Below are positions 1-10,395 of a stretch of DNA of 64,000 bases, piece by piece. The DNA lies in contig NC_091247.1 in assembly GCF_042477335.2 (NCBI RefSeq), positions 7,152,501-7,216,500 on the forward strand, given 5' to 3'. Source of the stretch: Ovis canadensis (Eukaryota; Chordata; Mammalia; Artiodactyla; Bovidae). Both the position numbers and the translations under genes were made by a program. A model generated the notes under the pieces. It was given only the letters and a program-made list of their open reading frames with translations. It made no database searches and had not been told where the DNA came from. Each line of letters begins with the position of its first letter. Within the stretch, counting starts at the first letter, position 1.

Positions 1-84
1 TGGTCTGTGACTCCCCAGGTACCAGGAGCAATGCTCAGAGCTTCATGGGCTCCTTTCATGTCCCCCTCAACCTTGCTTATCTGG
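1..84. other. Unassigned DNA
   Basis: No repeat, RNA or exon is recognised here. Confidence refers to the absence of an assignable gene. Confidence 0.4.
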
Positions 85-172
85 GCCGAGTCACTGCTGC
101 ACCATTTTACAGATGAGGAAGCTGAGGCTCAGAGTGGGGACTTGCCCCAGGTCGAGTAGCTGGACAATGACT
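85..172 (-). repeat. MIR SINE fragment
   Basis: The core reads as the antisense MIR signature (ttttacagatgaggaagc followed by a ctgaggctcagag motif). It is an old, immobile mammalian SINE core. Confidence 0.8.
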
Positions 173-604
173 GATGGAGATTCAGGCTCTAGCGACGCAG
201 AGGGGTATCCTCACCCATCCTAGGCCAGGTCTGTGCTGCCCAGAGGGAAGGAGGCCCTTAGAGTCAGAGTTGCCCAGCCTGCCCCAGCCTAGTGACCTCA
301 GGCCCGACAGGACCCTGGGAAACACTGGTCTCTGATATGAAGCCTTCTCTTCCTTCTGTCATTTTCCATGAGCACAATGAGAGATGCATTGGGAAAATGA
401 CGCCTTCTAGATAATTATCTGCCACCTCTACATCCTGTGACTGGTGACACCCTCGCTGGCCTAGAGTGGTGGCTTTCAAGCCTTTCATTGACCCTAAGGG
501 GCATTGAGAGGAGGGGGCAAGGAGGGTCAGAGTGGGCTCCTCATTCCAGTGTGGATCACTTGGGTAAGATTTATTTGGAGAAGGTCTAAGGCACAGCTCT
601 AAAT
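173..604. other. Unassigned DNA with no supported gene
   Basis: Single-copy-looking sequence. The minus-strand open frame that crosses it runs on into the BovB fragment downstream and has no recognisable domain, so I do not call a gene. Confidence 0.4.
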
Positions 605-876
605 ATTCTTTGGAAGGACTGATGCTGAAGCTGAAGCTCCAATACTTTGGCCACCTGATGTGAAGATCTGACTCTTTGGAAAAGACCCTGATGCTGGGAA
701 AGATTGAAGGCAGGAGGAAAAGGGGACGACAGAGGATGAAATGGTTGGATGGCATCACCCACCCAATGGCCATGAGTTTGAACAAACTCTGGGAGATAGT
801 GAAGGGCAGGGAAGCCTGGCGTGCTGCAGTCCATGGGGTCGCAAAGAGTTGGACACGACTGAGCGACTGAACTACA
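605..876 (+). mobile_element. BovB LINE 3' end, 5'-truncated
   Basis: This is the last about 270 bases of BovB in sense orientation. A 64-codon open frame at 676-870 encodes the usual C-terminus ([25 protein letters not shown]) and stops at the normal TGA of the gactgagcgactgaa tail. Only the C-terminal tail of the reverse transcriptase polyprotein is present, so it is a dead 5'-truncated insertion. Confidence 0.92.
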
Positions 877-1199
877 ACAAGGCACAAGGCTGAGACCTTG
901 TGTAAGACTCGTGTGAAACAACAGTTTAAACCCATTTCATCTTTTTGAAACCCAGTTTCAAGCCAGTTTGAAACCCACTGTTGTGAATAATTAGGAGCCA
1001 TTTGGGACAGAAAATTGCAGCTTCCTGAGGTTCCCCACCTCCCCACCCCGGCCACTTACATATCTTGGCTGTCCCCTGGCTGCCACCCCAAGGGTGAGCA
1101 GATAAGCAAAAACCACAACTAAGAAGGCCTCTCCCAGGACTCACAGGCCTGCCCAGAATCCTTTATGAGGTCATTGCATTCAGTCATTCAAACAGGCCC

Positions 1200-1300
1200 A
1201 CCATGTGAGTGGGCAAACCGAGGCTCAGAGACCTTCAGTCATTTGCCAAAGGTCACACAGCCAGCACCAGCCCAGCTAGGACACTTGGGCTTCTGACACC
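1200..1300 (-). repeat. MIR SINE fragment
   Basis: Antisense MIR: ccgaggctcagagacc, then a caaaggtcacacagccag motif. Confidence 0.75.
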
Positions 1301-1880
1301 GCCTGGCCTCCCCTGAAGAGGCAGCACAGTCACCCGGCACATGTCATTCACTGGCTCTTGGCCCTGTCCTGATCATGGTCAATGTCAAGCCATCCCCAGG
1401 GGTTTCTTTGGGCACCAGAAGGACCCACGGATCCTCAGGAACAGACCTGAGGAGCTGCTGATAGAAAGAGCCATGGCCCTGGGCAGAGCTGCCCCTGCTG
1501 TGGGCACTGCCAGGTGCTTCACATACCCACCCCTCAGCCATGCTCCCCACCCCCCACTGCTGTGGATGACACAGCACCAGAGCCTTTGTGCCTCCGAGAG
1601 GCCCCAGAGGAGGAATGCCAGGCTTCCAAGAGCCTCTCTTCCTTCTAGCCCTCTCTCTGCCTCACATCTCTTCTGGGCTAGGTTCTGGGACCGCCACCAC
1701 ACTGCCCCCCATCAAGCCAGGTCCCAGTTAGTCCTGAGGTGCGGCCCCTTCCTCCCTAGAGATGGTCTGATGGAAGTGGCCTGGGGTTGGCCCACCCTCC
1801 ACCTTGCTAGACCGAGACCCAAACACATGGGACCACCTGGGTCCAAGCTGGGTCCTGCTATGAACTTAGGAAGACTCACT
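1301..1880. other. Unassigned DNA with no supported gene
   Basis: A 184-codon plus-strand frame (1341-1895) fills most of this stretch. It has no recognisable domain, runs into the adjoining BovB repeat and overlaps long frames on the other strand, as expected for GC-rich DNA. I treat it as non-coding. Confidence 0.4.
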
Positions 1881-2153
1881 GTTTGGAAGGACTGATGCTG
1901 AAGCTGAAACTCCAATCCTTTGGCCCCCACATGCGAAGAGCTGACTCATTGGAAAAGACCCTGATGGTGGGAAAGACTGAAGGCAGGAGGAGAAGGTGAC
2001 CACAGAGGATGGGATGGTTGGAGGGCTTCACCGACTAGATGGACATGAGTTTGAGTAAACTCCAGGAGCTGGTGACGGGCAGGAAAGCCTGATGTGCTGC
2101 AGTCCATGGGGTCGCAAAAAGTCAGACACAACTGAGAGACTGAACTGAACTGA
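1881..2153 (+). mobile_element. BovB LINE 3' end, 5'-truncated
   Basis: Sense BovB 3' end starting at the same region as the copy at 605 (tggaaggactgatgctgaag) and ending in gactgaactgaactgac, the short repeated tail typical of RTE elements, not poly(A). The C-terminal reading frame is broken by substitutions. Confidence 0.92.
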
Positions 2154-2982
2154 CCGTTGCTGATGGAGGTGGGGGGCAGGGGTGGGGGGGCAGAAAACCA
2201 GGGCAGAGGGATCAACTGTCCTTCCCACCAGCTGAAGGTGCAGCAGGGCAAACTGGGCTGGATCTTGGCCTCTGGGTGTCTGGGAGGTGAGGGGATGAAA
2301 TCCCTGCTCTCAGGTGTAGAGCGAGCAGAACTCTTTGGGGATAGGGAGTCGCCAGCCCCTGCTTCGCCGGTACCAAACTCTACAGGCTTTGCTCCCCGGA
2401 GCTGGAAAAGCAGCTTTCAAAGTGGAAGCAGAGCAGGGGGAGGGGAGTCCCAGGGGAGGCTGTGGGTGAAGGATAAGGGCCGGGAATGGGAGACTAAAAG
2501 CGACTTTCAGTCCCACTCAGGTGACTCACACACCCCACCTTTAGCGAGAAAGGTAGAGATTTTCATTATCATTATCATTAGAAGGGGTGGTTAGAAATGC
2601 TTAGAATCTACGGAAGAGGAAGGTCGTGCATGCACACATTAACCAGAGTTAGTCATCACTGGCTGATGCCTTTTACCTCCTTGCTCATAGCTTTCTGTGC
2701 TGCTTGAATTTATTTTTTTTATTTTACAAGAAGAGTGTTTGAGGTTTTTTTTTTCCAGAAACAACAGGGATGGTACTGCCCCCTCCCCGAAAAAACAAAA
2801 TGTAAAAATCAACAAGACTAAACTCTACATACCAAGATGCTCTTTCAAAACGATGCATCAGATATGAAAACAGCGAAGGGGGAAACTGAGAGGCTGATGG
2901 TTCTACAACCCAAGCAACCAGAGAACTGGACCCGGTGGGTCCCAAGAAAGCGAAGATGAGTTTCAGCAACTCCCTTGGGGAG
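2154..2982. other. Unassigned DNA with no supported gene
   Basis: GC-rich to about 2540, then AT-rich with short ATTATC repeats (about 2563-2582) and T-runs (2707-2755). No family or exon recognised. Confidence 0.4.
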
Positions 2983-3273
2983 CGACTTCCCTGGTGGCCC
3001 AGTGGTTAAGAATTCACCTGCCAGTGCAGGGGACACGGGTTTGATCCCTGGTCTGGGAAGACCACATGCCAAGCGGCAACTAAGCCTGTGCATCGCAACT
3101 ACGGAAGCCTGTGTACCTAGAGTCCGAGCTCTGCAACAAGAGGAGCCGCCGCAGTGAGAAGCCTCTGCACCACAACTTGACAGTAGCTTCCACTTACTGC
3201 AACTACAGAAGAGCCCTCACAGCAACAAAGACCCAGCACAGCCAAAAAAAAAATAATAATTAAAAAGAAAGCT
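2983..3273 (+). mobile_element. CHR-type tRNA-derived SINE
   Basis: The head gacttccctggtggcccagt, the B-box-like gtttgatccctgg and the body of repeated ...gcaactac... units identify the cetartiodactyl CHR family, ending in an A-rich tail. It is flanked by the 9-base duplication cttggggag (2974-2982 and 3274-3282), which fixes both ends. Confidence 0.9.
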
Positions 3274-3665
3274 CTTGGGGAGACATGAGTGCCTTTGAGA
3301 GAGGCCAGTAAAGAAAGGATCCAGGAGGTCTCCAGGAGGGAGCTGGGATCTTGGAACCCAGGAGGACTCAGCCCAGTCTGGGACCGTGGCTCAAAGGATG
3401 CTCACTGGGCATCACCAGCAAGCGACTCATCCCTCTGGAATTCGGCATTTGCTCTCTGTTAGATGGGCGTGGCAGAGCACCAGCATTAGGACCAGCATGG
3501 CAGAGTCAAGATGGGAGGGGCACCCCCTCTTCCTGCCTCCTCTCCTGTGTCCCCTTTGGAAACCCCCTGGGATGGAAACCCACTGGGCTCCATTAGCACT
3601 TGTTCTTAAAAGCCCCTCCTGACCCTGGAGGCAGCACCTGCCGCCAGAGAGTTGTCAGATGGCTC
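3274..3665. other. Unassigned DNA with no supported gene
   Basis: No repeat family or exon recognised. Short overlapping frames have no known domain. Confidence 0.4.
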
Positions 3666-3669
3666 CTTG

Positions 3670-3960
3670 CACCTGCCCTCTGACCAAGCAATTCCATTTT
3701 TAGGAATTTAAACCACAGAAACACTCACACGGGTGACAAGGGAAAATACACAGGAAATTGATTGCATCACTGTTTATAATAGCAGAACTTTGGAAAACGC
3801 CTAGACACCCATGGGCATGGGGTGGGGGTCGCTGATTGCATAAGGAGAAGGCACTGCCCAGTGGAAGAGCAAAAAGCTGTGACAAATACCTGCCTGCTCC
3901 TTTAAGGAGTGAAAAAGAGCAATAAGCTCTCATTTGTATTTTAACAAGGGCACCTGGCAC
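3670..3960 (+). mobile_element. Old L1 fragment (ORF2 end / 3' region)
   Basis: The series caagcaattccatttttagg, tgcatcactgtttataatag, then a diverged aactttggaaaacgcctaga matches the 3' end of old mammalian L1 elements in sense orientation. It is heavily diverged with no open frame. Confidence 0.7.
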
Positions 3961-4139
3961 ACAACTTGCTGCAGTTGCCCGGGGAAGGGAGCTGGGGGCT
4001 TGGGTAGGAGAGGACGTGATTCTAGCCTTAAACTCTTTTCTTTTTGATCCAGTTAACTGTGCACATGGCCTGCCTGGGAAAGCCATCCACTGGCCTTCCT
4101 CCCTCTCGGATACTGAGTAGAAACTTCTGGTTATTACCT

Positions 4140-4770
4140 ATCTTCAGTTCTCCTTCTCAGGGCCCATCAGCCTTGCCATGGAGTGAAGTCATGTGACCAG
4201 TGCTGGCCAATGAGTTGTGGGAAGAAGTGACCTGCCGCTCCCTCCTGTCTCAGTGACCTAGACAGGGAGGTGCCACGAGACAAAGGCAGCCTGGCCCACT
4301 GAGTTTGTATTTGTCTTTTTAATAATTTTGTCTGTTTGTTCATTTTTTGGCTATGCTGGATCTTCATTGCTGGGAGGGCTTTCTTTAGTTGCGGCAAGTA
4401 GGGGCTACTCTGGTTGCGGTGTGTGGACTCCTCCTTACAGGGGCTTCTCTCATTGCAGCTCCTGGGTTCTAGGTACACAGGCTTAGTAGTTGTGGCGCAC
4501 AAGGCTTATTTGCTCTGCAGCAGGGGGGATCTTCCCGGGATCAGGGATCAAATCCGTGACTCCTACATGGGCAGGTGGATTCTTCACCACTGAGCCACCA
4601 GGGAAGCCCCCACCCTGAGCTTTCACATGGAGGGTGGTTGCCATGGAGAATCACCTGGACTCCTGGCAGGCTTTTGTTGTGCAAAACAAACTTTCGCTGT
4701 GTTGACACACTTCAATGTGGGGCTCATTTGTTACTGTAGCACAACCTAGCCTGGCTAACTGATACAGATT
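4140..4770 (+). repeat. Ancient LTR-like relic split by a SINE
   Basis: The left part carries tcatgtgaccagtgctggcc. The right part ends in ttgttactgtagcacaacc and ctgatacag, the usual 3' end of a common mammalian relic. The CHR SINE at 4320-4612 interrupts it. I recognise the pattern but cannot name the family securely (MaLR-like is one option). Confidence 0.45.
4320..4612 (-). mobile_element. CHR-type tRNA-derived SINE
   Basis: Antisense copy: T-rich tail first, then ggctatgctggatcttcatt, a body with tagttgcggcaag, and finally the head read backwards as gccaccagggaagcccc. It inserted into the older relic at 4140-4770. Confidence 0.9.
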
Positions 4771-4954
4771 TGGAAAACCGCATTCTGGTTCAAGGGATAT
4801 CAGAGAACTTGGACAGGTCCCTTGACTCCTCCAGGCCTCAGTTTCCCTATATGTGTAGTGAGGCAAGTAGGCTTTTCTCCTCTGACTAGGCCCTGTGCTG
4901 CTCATTTTCCCAGACCCCAAAGGCCTGAGGAATATCTGCCAGTACTAAGTGCCG

Positions 4955-5112
4955 CTGGTTCAGAGTGCTCACTGGACACTGGGTGGGCCCCCTTGGGGGC
5001 ATCATGGAATCCTCACGGTAGCCCCAGGAGGGAGGGACTATCTTTATCCCCATTTCCTCAGGAGGAAACTGAGGCTCAAGGAGGTGAGATCACTTGCCCA
5101 GAAACCCCAGCA
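4955..5112 (-). repeat. MIR SINE
   Basis: Antisense MIR with ccccatttcctcaggaggaa, actgaggctcaagg and cacttgcccag motifs. Confidence 0.75.
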
Positions 5113-5329
5113 TCTATGATTCTTACCTGCTGTAATGACAATTACCATCTGATATTTTAATTTATCTCTTATAAACACAACAGAAGGCCAGTATTGACCA
5201 CTTGGGAGAGCTTAGAATAAGGGTTTTTTGTTTTTTTTTACCATCATAACCATTTGAAAGTATACAGTTCAGTGGCATTAAGTCCATTCACATTCTTGGG
5301 CAACCATCACCACCATCCATCTCGCAAAC

Positions 5330-5447
5330 CTTTGTTTTTTTGGCCACCACATGGCATGCCGGACCTCAGTTGCCCAATGAGAGACGGAACCTGTGCCCCT
5401 TCAGTGGAAGTTCGGATTCTTAACCACTGGGCTGCCAGGGAATTCCC
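5330..5447 (-). mobile_element. Short tRNA-derived SINE
   Basis: Antisense: tttttttggccaccacatgg at the tail end and gccagggaattccc at the head end. Inserted in the L1 3' region. Confidence 0.8.
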
Positions 5448-6020
5448 AGAACTCCTTTTACCTTGCCAAGCTCTGTACCTATTAAACATTAACTAACTCT
5501 CTATTTCCCTCTCTCCCCAGGCCTGGGCAGCCACCACTCCCTATGAACTTACCCATTCTAGGAACCTAATATAAGTGCAATCATACAATATTTGTCCTCT
5601 GGTGTCTGGCTTATTTCACTTAGCATAATGTCCTCCAGGTTCACCCAAAGTGAAGCGGGCGTCAGAATGGCCTTCCTTTCCAAGGCTGAACGACGTTCCG
5701 TTATATGTACACACCACACTTGGCTCATCTGTTCATCTGTTGATGGACATTTGGCTTGTTCCCACCTCTTGGCTGCTGTGACTAATGCTGCCGTGACCAT
5801 GGAATATGTACCTGTTGGAGACCTTGATTCAATTCTTTGGGATATATTCCCAAAGATGGAATTGCTAGATCATATGGTAATTCTTTGGAACTCTGCATTC
5901 AGATGCTTATATCTTTCCTTTTCTCCTTTGCTTTTCGCCTCTCTTCTTTTCACAGCTATTGTAAGGCCTCCCCAGACAGCCATTGTGCTGTTTTGCCTTT
6001 CTTTTCCATTGGGATGGTCT

Positions 6021-6851
6021 TCATCCCTGTCTCCTGTACAGTGTCACGAACCTCAGTCCATAGTTCATCAGGCACTCTATCAAATCTAGGCCCTTAAATC
6101 TATTCCTCACTTCCACTGTATAATCATAAGGGATTTGATTTAGGTCATACCTGAATGGTCTAGTGGTTTTCCCTACTTTCTTCAATTTGAGTCTGAATTT
6201 GGCAATAAGGAGCTCATGATCTGAGCCACAGTCAGCTCCTGGTCTTGTTTTTGTTGACTGTATAGAGCTTCTCCATCTTTGGCTGCAAAGAATATAATCA
6301 ATCTGATTTTGGTGTTGACCATCTGGTGATGTCCATGTGTAGAGTCTTCTCTTGTGTTGTTGGAAGAGGGTGTTTGCTATGACCAGTGCATTTTCCTGGC
6401 AAAATTCGATTAGCCTTTGCCCTGCTTCATTCCATACTCCAAGGCCAAATTTGCCTGTTACTCCAGGTGTTTCTTGACTTCCTACTTTTGCATTCCAGTC
6501 CCCTATTAGGAAAAGGACATCTTTTTTGGGTGTTAGTTCTAAAAGGTCTTGAAGGTCTTCATAAAACCGTTCAACTTCAGCTTCTTCAGCATTACTGGTT
6601 GGGGCATAGACTTGGATTACCGTGATATTGAACGGTTTGCCTTGGAGACGAACAGAGATCATTCTGTCGTTTTTGAGATTGCATCCAATTACTGCATTTC
6701 GGACTCTTTTGTTGACCACGATGGCTACTCCATTTCTTCTGAGGGATTCCTGCCTGCAGTAGTAGATATAATGGTCATCTGAGTTAAATTTACACATTCC
6801 ACTCCATTTTAGTTCACTGATTCCTAGAACGTCAACATTCACCCTTGCCAT
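6021..6851 (-). pseudogene. BovB apurinic-type endonuclease domain (inverted part)
   Basis: 276-codon open frame in the inverted 5' half of the BovB copy. It encodes most of the N-terminal endonuclease domain that nicks target DNA for reverse transcription. Visible landmarks are LGISELKW near residue 9, the metal-site block IGDWNAK near 115, QIDYILCSQRWRSS near 185 and GSDHELL near 212 (the catalytic His). The protein runs into BovB linker sequence, then loses the family frame near residue 260 (CLMNYGL in place of the usual linker) and ends. Because the reverse transcriptase lies in the opposite orientation at 7178-8966, the intact polyprotein cannot be made. It is a transposon relic, not a host gene. 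Confidence 0.9.
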
Positions 6852-7143
6852 CTCTCATTTGACCAATTCCAATTTGCCTTGATTCATGGACCTGACATTC
6901 CAGGTTCCTATGCAATATTGCTCTTTACAGCATCGGATCTTGCTTCTATCACCAGTCACATCCACAACTGAGTATTGTTTTTGCTTTGGCTCCATCCCTT
7001 CATTTTTTCTGGCGTTATTTCTCCACTGATCTCCAGTAGCATATTGGGCACCTACTGACCTGGGGAATTCCTCTTTCGGTATCCTATCATTTTGCCTTTT
7101 CATACTGTTAATGGGGTTCGCAAGGCAAGAATACTGAAGTGGC

Positions 7144-7557
7144 TTGCCATTCCCTTCTCCAGTGGACCACATTCTGTCAGAGTTCCAAAGAATAGCAAGA
7201 AGAGATAAGAAAGCCTTCTTCAGCGATCAATACAAAGAAATAGAGGAAAACAACAGAATGGGAAAGACTAGAGATCTCTTCAAGAAAATTAGAGATACCA
7301 AGGGAACATTTCATGCAAAGATGGGCTCGATAAAGGACAGAAATGGTATGGACCTAACAGAAGCAGAAGATATTAAGAAGAGGTGGCAAGAATACACAGA
7401 AGAACTGTACAAAAAAGATCTTCATGACCCAGATAATCATGATGATGTGATCACTAATCTAGAGCCAGACATCTTGGAATGTGAAGTCAAGTGGGCCTTA
7501 GAAAGCATCAAGTTACTGGAGGTGATAGAATTCCAGTTGAGCTGTTTCAAATCCTGA
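7144..7557 (+). pseudogene. BovB linker and start of reverse transcriptase
   Basis: The family frame starts after the inversion junction (about 7178) with EFQRIARRDKKAFFSD and continues through NGMDLTEAEDIKKRWQEYTE to EVKWALESIK, the region between endonuclease and polymerase. The first codons before 7178 come from the inverted part. The frame is lost near 7510, where about 11 bases present in other BovB copies (around the usual MNKASG block) are missing, and the polymerase continues in a different frame from 7491. Confidence 0.88.
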
Positions 7558-8090
7558 AAGATGATGCTGTGAAAGTGCTGCACTCAATATGCCAGCAAAT
7601 TTGGAAAACTCAGCAGTGGCCACAGGACTGGAAAAGGTCAGTTTCCATTCCAATCCCAAAGAAAGGCAATGCCAAAGAATGCTCAAACTACCGCACAATT
7701 GCACTCATCTCACATGCTAGTAAAGTAATGCTCAAAATTCTCCAAGCCAGGCTTCAGCAATATGTGAACCGTGAACTCCCCGATGTTCAAGCTGGTTTTA
7801 GAAAAGGCAGAGGAACCAGAGATCAAATTGCCAACATCTGCTGGATCATGGAAAAAGCAAGAGAGTTCCAGAAAAACATCTATTTCTGCTTTATTGACTA
7901 TGCCAAAGCCTTTGACTGTGTGGATCACAATAAACTGTGGAAAGTTCTGAAAGAGATGGGAATACCAGACCACCTAACCTGCCTCTTGAGAAATCTGTAT
8001 GCAGGTCAGGAAGAAACAGTTAGAACTGGACATGGAACAACAGACTGGTTCCAAATAGGAAAAGGAGTACGTCAAGGCTGTATATTGTGA
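7491..8090 (+). pseudogene. BovB reverse transcriptase, fingers/palm part
   Basis: Continues the polymerase after the frame change. Landmarks are the fingers motif WKRSVSIPIPKKGN, QAGFRKGRGTRDQ, palm motif A FIDYAKAFDCVDH with its catalytic Asp, and motif B GVRQGC. A TGA at 8088-8090 replaces the codon after CIL; the same frame then continues at 8124. Function in BovB: copies the element RNA at the nicked target. Dead here because of the stop, the upstream frameshift and the inverted endonuclease. Confidence 0.9.
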
Positions 8091-8123
8091 CCCTGCCTAT
8101 TTAACTTCTATGCAGAGTACATC

Positions 8124-8966
8124 ATGAGAAACGCTGGGCTGGAAGAATCACAAGCTGGAATCAAGCTTGCCGGGAGAAATATCAATAAGCTCAGATATGC
8201 AGATGACACCATCCTTATGGCAGAAAGTGAAGAGGAACTAAAAACCCTCTTGATGAAAGTGAAAGAGGAGAGGGAAAAAGTTGACTTAAAGCTCAACATT
8301 CAGAAAACAAAGATCATGGCATCTGGTCCCATCACTTTATGGGAAATAGATGGGGAAACAGTGGAAACAGTGTCAGACTTTATTTTGGGGGGCTCCAAAA
8401 TCACTGCAGATGGTGACTGCAGCCATGAAATTAAAAGACACTTGCTCCTTGGAAGAAAAGTTATGACCAACCTAGATAGCATATTCAAAAGCAGAGACAC
8501 TACTTTGCCAACTAAGGTCCATCTAGTCAAGGCTATGGTTTTTCCTGTGGTCATGTATGGATGTGAGAGTTGGACTGTGAAGAAGGCTGAGCGCCGAAGT
8601 ATTGATGCTTTTGAACTGTGGTGTTGGAGAAGACTCTTGAGAGTCCCTTGGACTGCAAAGAGATCCAACCAGTCCATTCTGAGGGAGATCAACCCTGGGA
8701 TTTCCTTGAAAGGAATGATGCTAAAGCTGAAGCTCCAGTACTTTGGCCACCTCATGCGAAGAGTTGACTCATTGGAAAAGTCTCTGACGCTGGGAGCGAT
8801 TGGGGGCAGGAGGAGAAGGGCACGACCGAGGATGAGATGGCTGGATGGCATCACGGACTTGATGGACTTGAGTCTGAGTGAACTCCGGGAGTTGGTTATG
8901 GACAGGGAGGCCTGGCGTGCTGCGATTCATGGCGTCGCAAAGAGTCGGACACGACTGAGTGACTGA
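8124..8966 (+). pseudogene. BovB reverse transcriptase, catalytic motif C to C-terminus
   Basis: 280-codon open frame, in phase with the preceding segment across one stop. It carries the RTE catalytic motif YADD (codons at 8196-8207), then the thumb and the long C-terminal domain ([49 protein letters not shown]) and ends at the normal stop in the BovB tail. This is the best-preserved polymerase part of this copy. It is a relic of a selfish element, with no sign of domestication. Confidence 0.92.
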
Positions 8967-9211
8967 ACTAACTGATGGTAATTCTATTTTTAATTGTTTG
9001 AGGAACCATCATACTGTTTTCCATAGTGGCTGGACCATTTTACATTCCCACCAACAGTATACAAGCTTCCAGTTTCTCCACATCCTCACCCACACTTGTT
9101 ATTTTCTGAGTTTTGATAGTAACCATCCTAGTAGGTGTTATGTGGGGTGGTATCTCATTGTGGTTTTGATTTACATTTCCGTGATGGTCACTGAGGGAAT
9201 AGGATTTTTTA

Positions 9212-9407
9212 TATATTTATGCATTTGGCCCTTCTGGGTCTTAGTTACAGCACATGGGATTTTCATTGCAGCATTTGGCATCTTTACTTGAGCCATGAAA
9301 ACTCTTAGTTGAGGCATGCGGGATCTAGCCCTCTGACCAGGGATCGAACCAGAGCCCCCTGAATCAGGAGCATGGAGTCTTAGCCACTGGACCAGTAGGG
9401 AAGTCCT
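9212..9407 (-). mobile_element. tRNA-derived SINE with 17-base perfect TSD
   Basis: Antisense SINE of the tRNA-derived class (ccagggatcgaacc, then accagtagggaagtcc at the head). It is bracketed by a perfect 17-base duplication, gggaataggatttttta (9195-9211 and 9408-9424). The insertion sits at the end of the old L1. Confidence 0.9.
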
Positions 9408-9504
9408 GGGAATAGGATTTTTTAAAATGCCACAGGTGTGATCCCCTGGATCTGCTTCCAGAGGGGGCAGCAGGGGGCTGCTCTGGTCCTGGGGATTCTT
9501 TGTG

Positions 9505-9727
9505 CTCTGCTGTGTCGTGGTTAGTTGCTCAGTTGTGCCCGACTCTTTGTGACCCCATGGACTGTAGCCTGCCAGGCTCTTCTGTCCATGGGTATTCTCT
9601 AGGCAAAGAATACTGGAGTAGGTTGCCATGCCCCCTTCCAGGGGAATCTTCCCAACCCAGGGATCAAACCCAGGTCTCCCGCATTGCAGGTGGATTCTTT
9701 ACCATCTGAGCCACCAGGGAAGCCCGG
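9505..9727 (-). mobile_element. Bov-tA SINE
   Basis: Antisense Bov-tA: the BovB-derived tail (agttgctcagttgtgcccg, actctttgtgaccccatgga) comes first, and the tRNA-Glu-like head, with gggatcaaacccagg and gccaccagggaagccc, comes last. In sense the head carries the pol III A and B boxes. Confidence 0.93.
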
Positions 9728-10074
9728 GAATGCTCTAGCCGTATCTCAAAGTCCTTGAATCCCAAACAGATGAGTGGGGCTGTGCTCTCCTGGGATTTGT
9801 GCCCCAATGACCTATCCACCCACACTGGGGTCCCAACTTCTCCAGAAGCTCAGCCTCTGATGTTGCAATGTCTACTTCCCTACTGGGCCTGAGCAGGGAC
9901 TGAGTTGGGCCTTTCCAGCCCTGGCTGACCTGGTGACAGAGTCCCCACCCACGCCTGGGACACAGCAGCGAGGAGGCAGTGCCACAGAGAGGTTGGGGGG
10001 AGGGGGCGACCATCTGCATGCCCCTTGTCCTTCTGTGTCCAAACTAGGGCAGCTTTGTGTGGGGGACAAGGGTA
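9728..10074. other. Unassigned DNA with no supported gene
   Basis: GC-rich, no family or exon recognised. Confidence 0.4.
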
Positions 10075-10395
10075 GAGACTCTGGAGCCAGCATACTCAGA
10101 GTTCCATCTTTGCTGTTTGCCAGCCATGTGACCTCAGATAAACCACTTCCCTTCCCAACCTTCACTTTTCTCATCTGTAGAATGGCTGAAATGGTGCTTG
10201 AATGCCTGCATGCATACTTAAGTGTCTCAGTTGTGTCTGACTCTTTGCAACCTCATGGACTGTAGCCAGGCTCCTCTGTCCACGGGCTTCTCCAGGCAAG
10301 AACACTGGAAAGGGTAGCCAGTGCTTGGCACATAGTAAGTGCTCACTAAACACTTCCCTTAATCACCAACATTGTCATCATCCTCATTATTATCC
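10075..10395 (+). repeat. MIR SINE interrupted by a Bov-A fragment
   Basis: Sense MIR: gactctggagccagc start, cagccatgtgacctc, tcatctgtagaatgg, then after the insertion tgcttggcacatagtaagtg. The interruption is the Bov-A segment at 10205-10318. Confidence 0.85.
10205..10318 (-). mobile_element. Bov-A / Bov-tA fragment
   Basis: Antisense tail unit (ctcagttgtgtctgactctt to ccaggcaagaacactgga) without the tRNA head. It lies inside the MIR. Confidence 0.85.

Larger units (their letters stand above)
5885..8974 (+). mobile_element. BovB LINE, near full length, 5' half inverted
   Basis: A 3.09-kb BovB copy, close to the roughly 3.1-3.2 kb family length. The 3' part (7178-8974) is in sense. The 5' part (5885-7177, containing the endonuclease) is in antisense. 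One 11-base perfect TSD, atggtaattct (5874-5884 and 8975-8985), brackets both, so this is a single insertion event with 5' inversion. The two parts overlap by about 11-16 bases around agagttccaaagaat, present at both 5885-5896 (inverted) and 7179-7192. The reading frame is destroyed by the inversion, a small deletion near 7510 and a TGA at 8088. Confidence 0.95.
5225..9194 (-). mobile_element. L1 3' end, split by a SINE and by BovB
   Basis: Antisense L1 3' region. The left part (5225-5884) carries motifs such as cttatttcacttagcataatg and the right part (8975-9194) carries ggtatctcattgtggttttg. The two halves join exactly at the sequence duplicated around the BovB insertion (5874-5884 and 8975-8985). 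A short SINE at 5330-5447 also interrupts it. Confidence 0.88.

Noticed and set aside
264-1055. 263-codon minus-strand frame
   Set aside because: Its middle is the antisense of a BovB 3' end and the rest has no recognisable domain.
1341-1895. 184-codon plus-strand frame as a candidate exon
   Set aside because: It ends inside the BovB repeat and has no domain. Overlapping frames on the other strand are almost as long.
9505-9727. tRNA-like sequences with A and B boxes here and in all Bov-tA and CHR copies
   Set aside because: These are SINE heads, not tRNA genes: no complete cloverleaf, and each continues into a SINE body.
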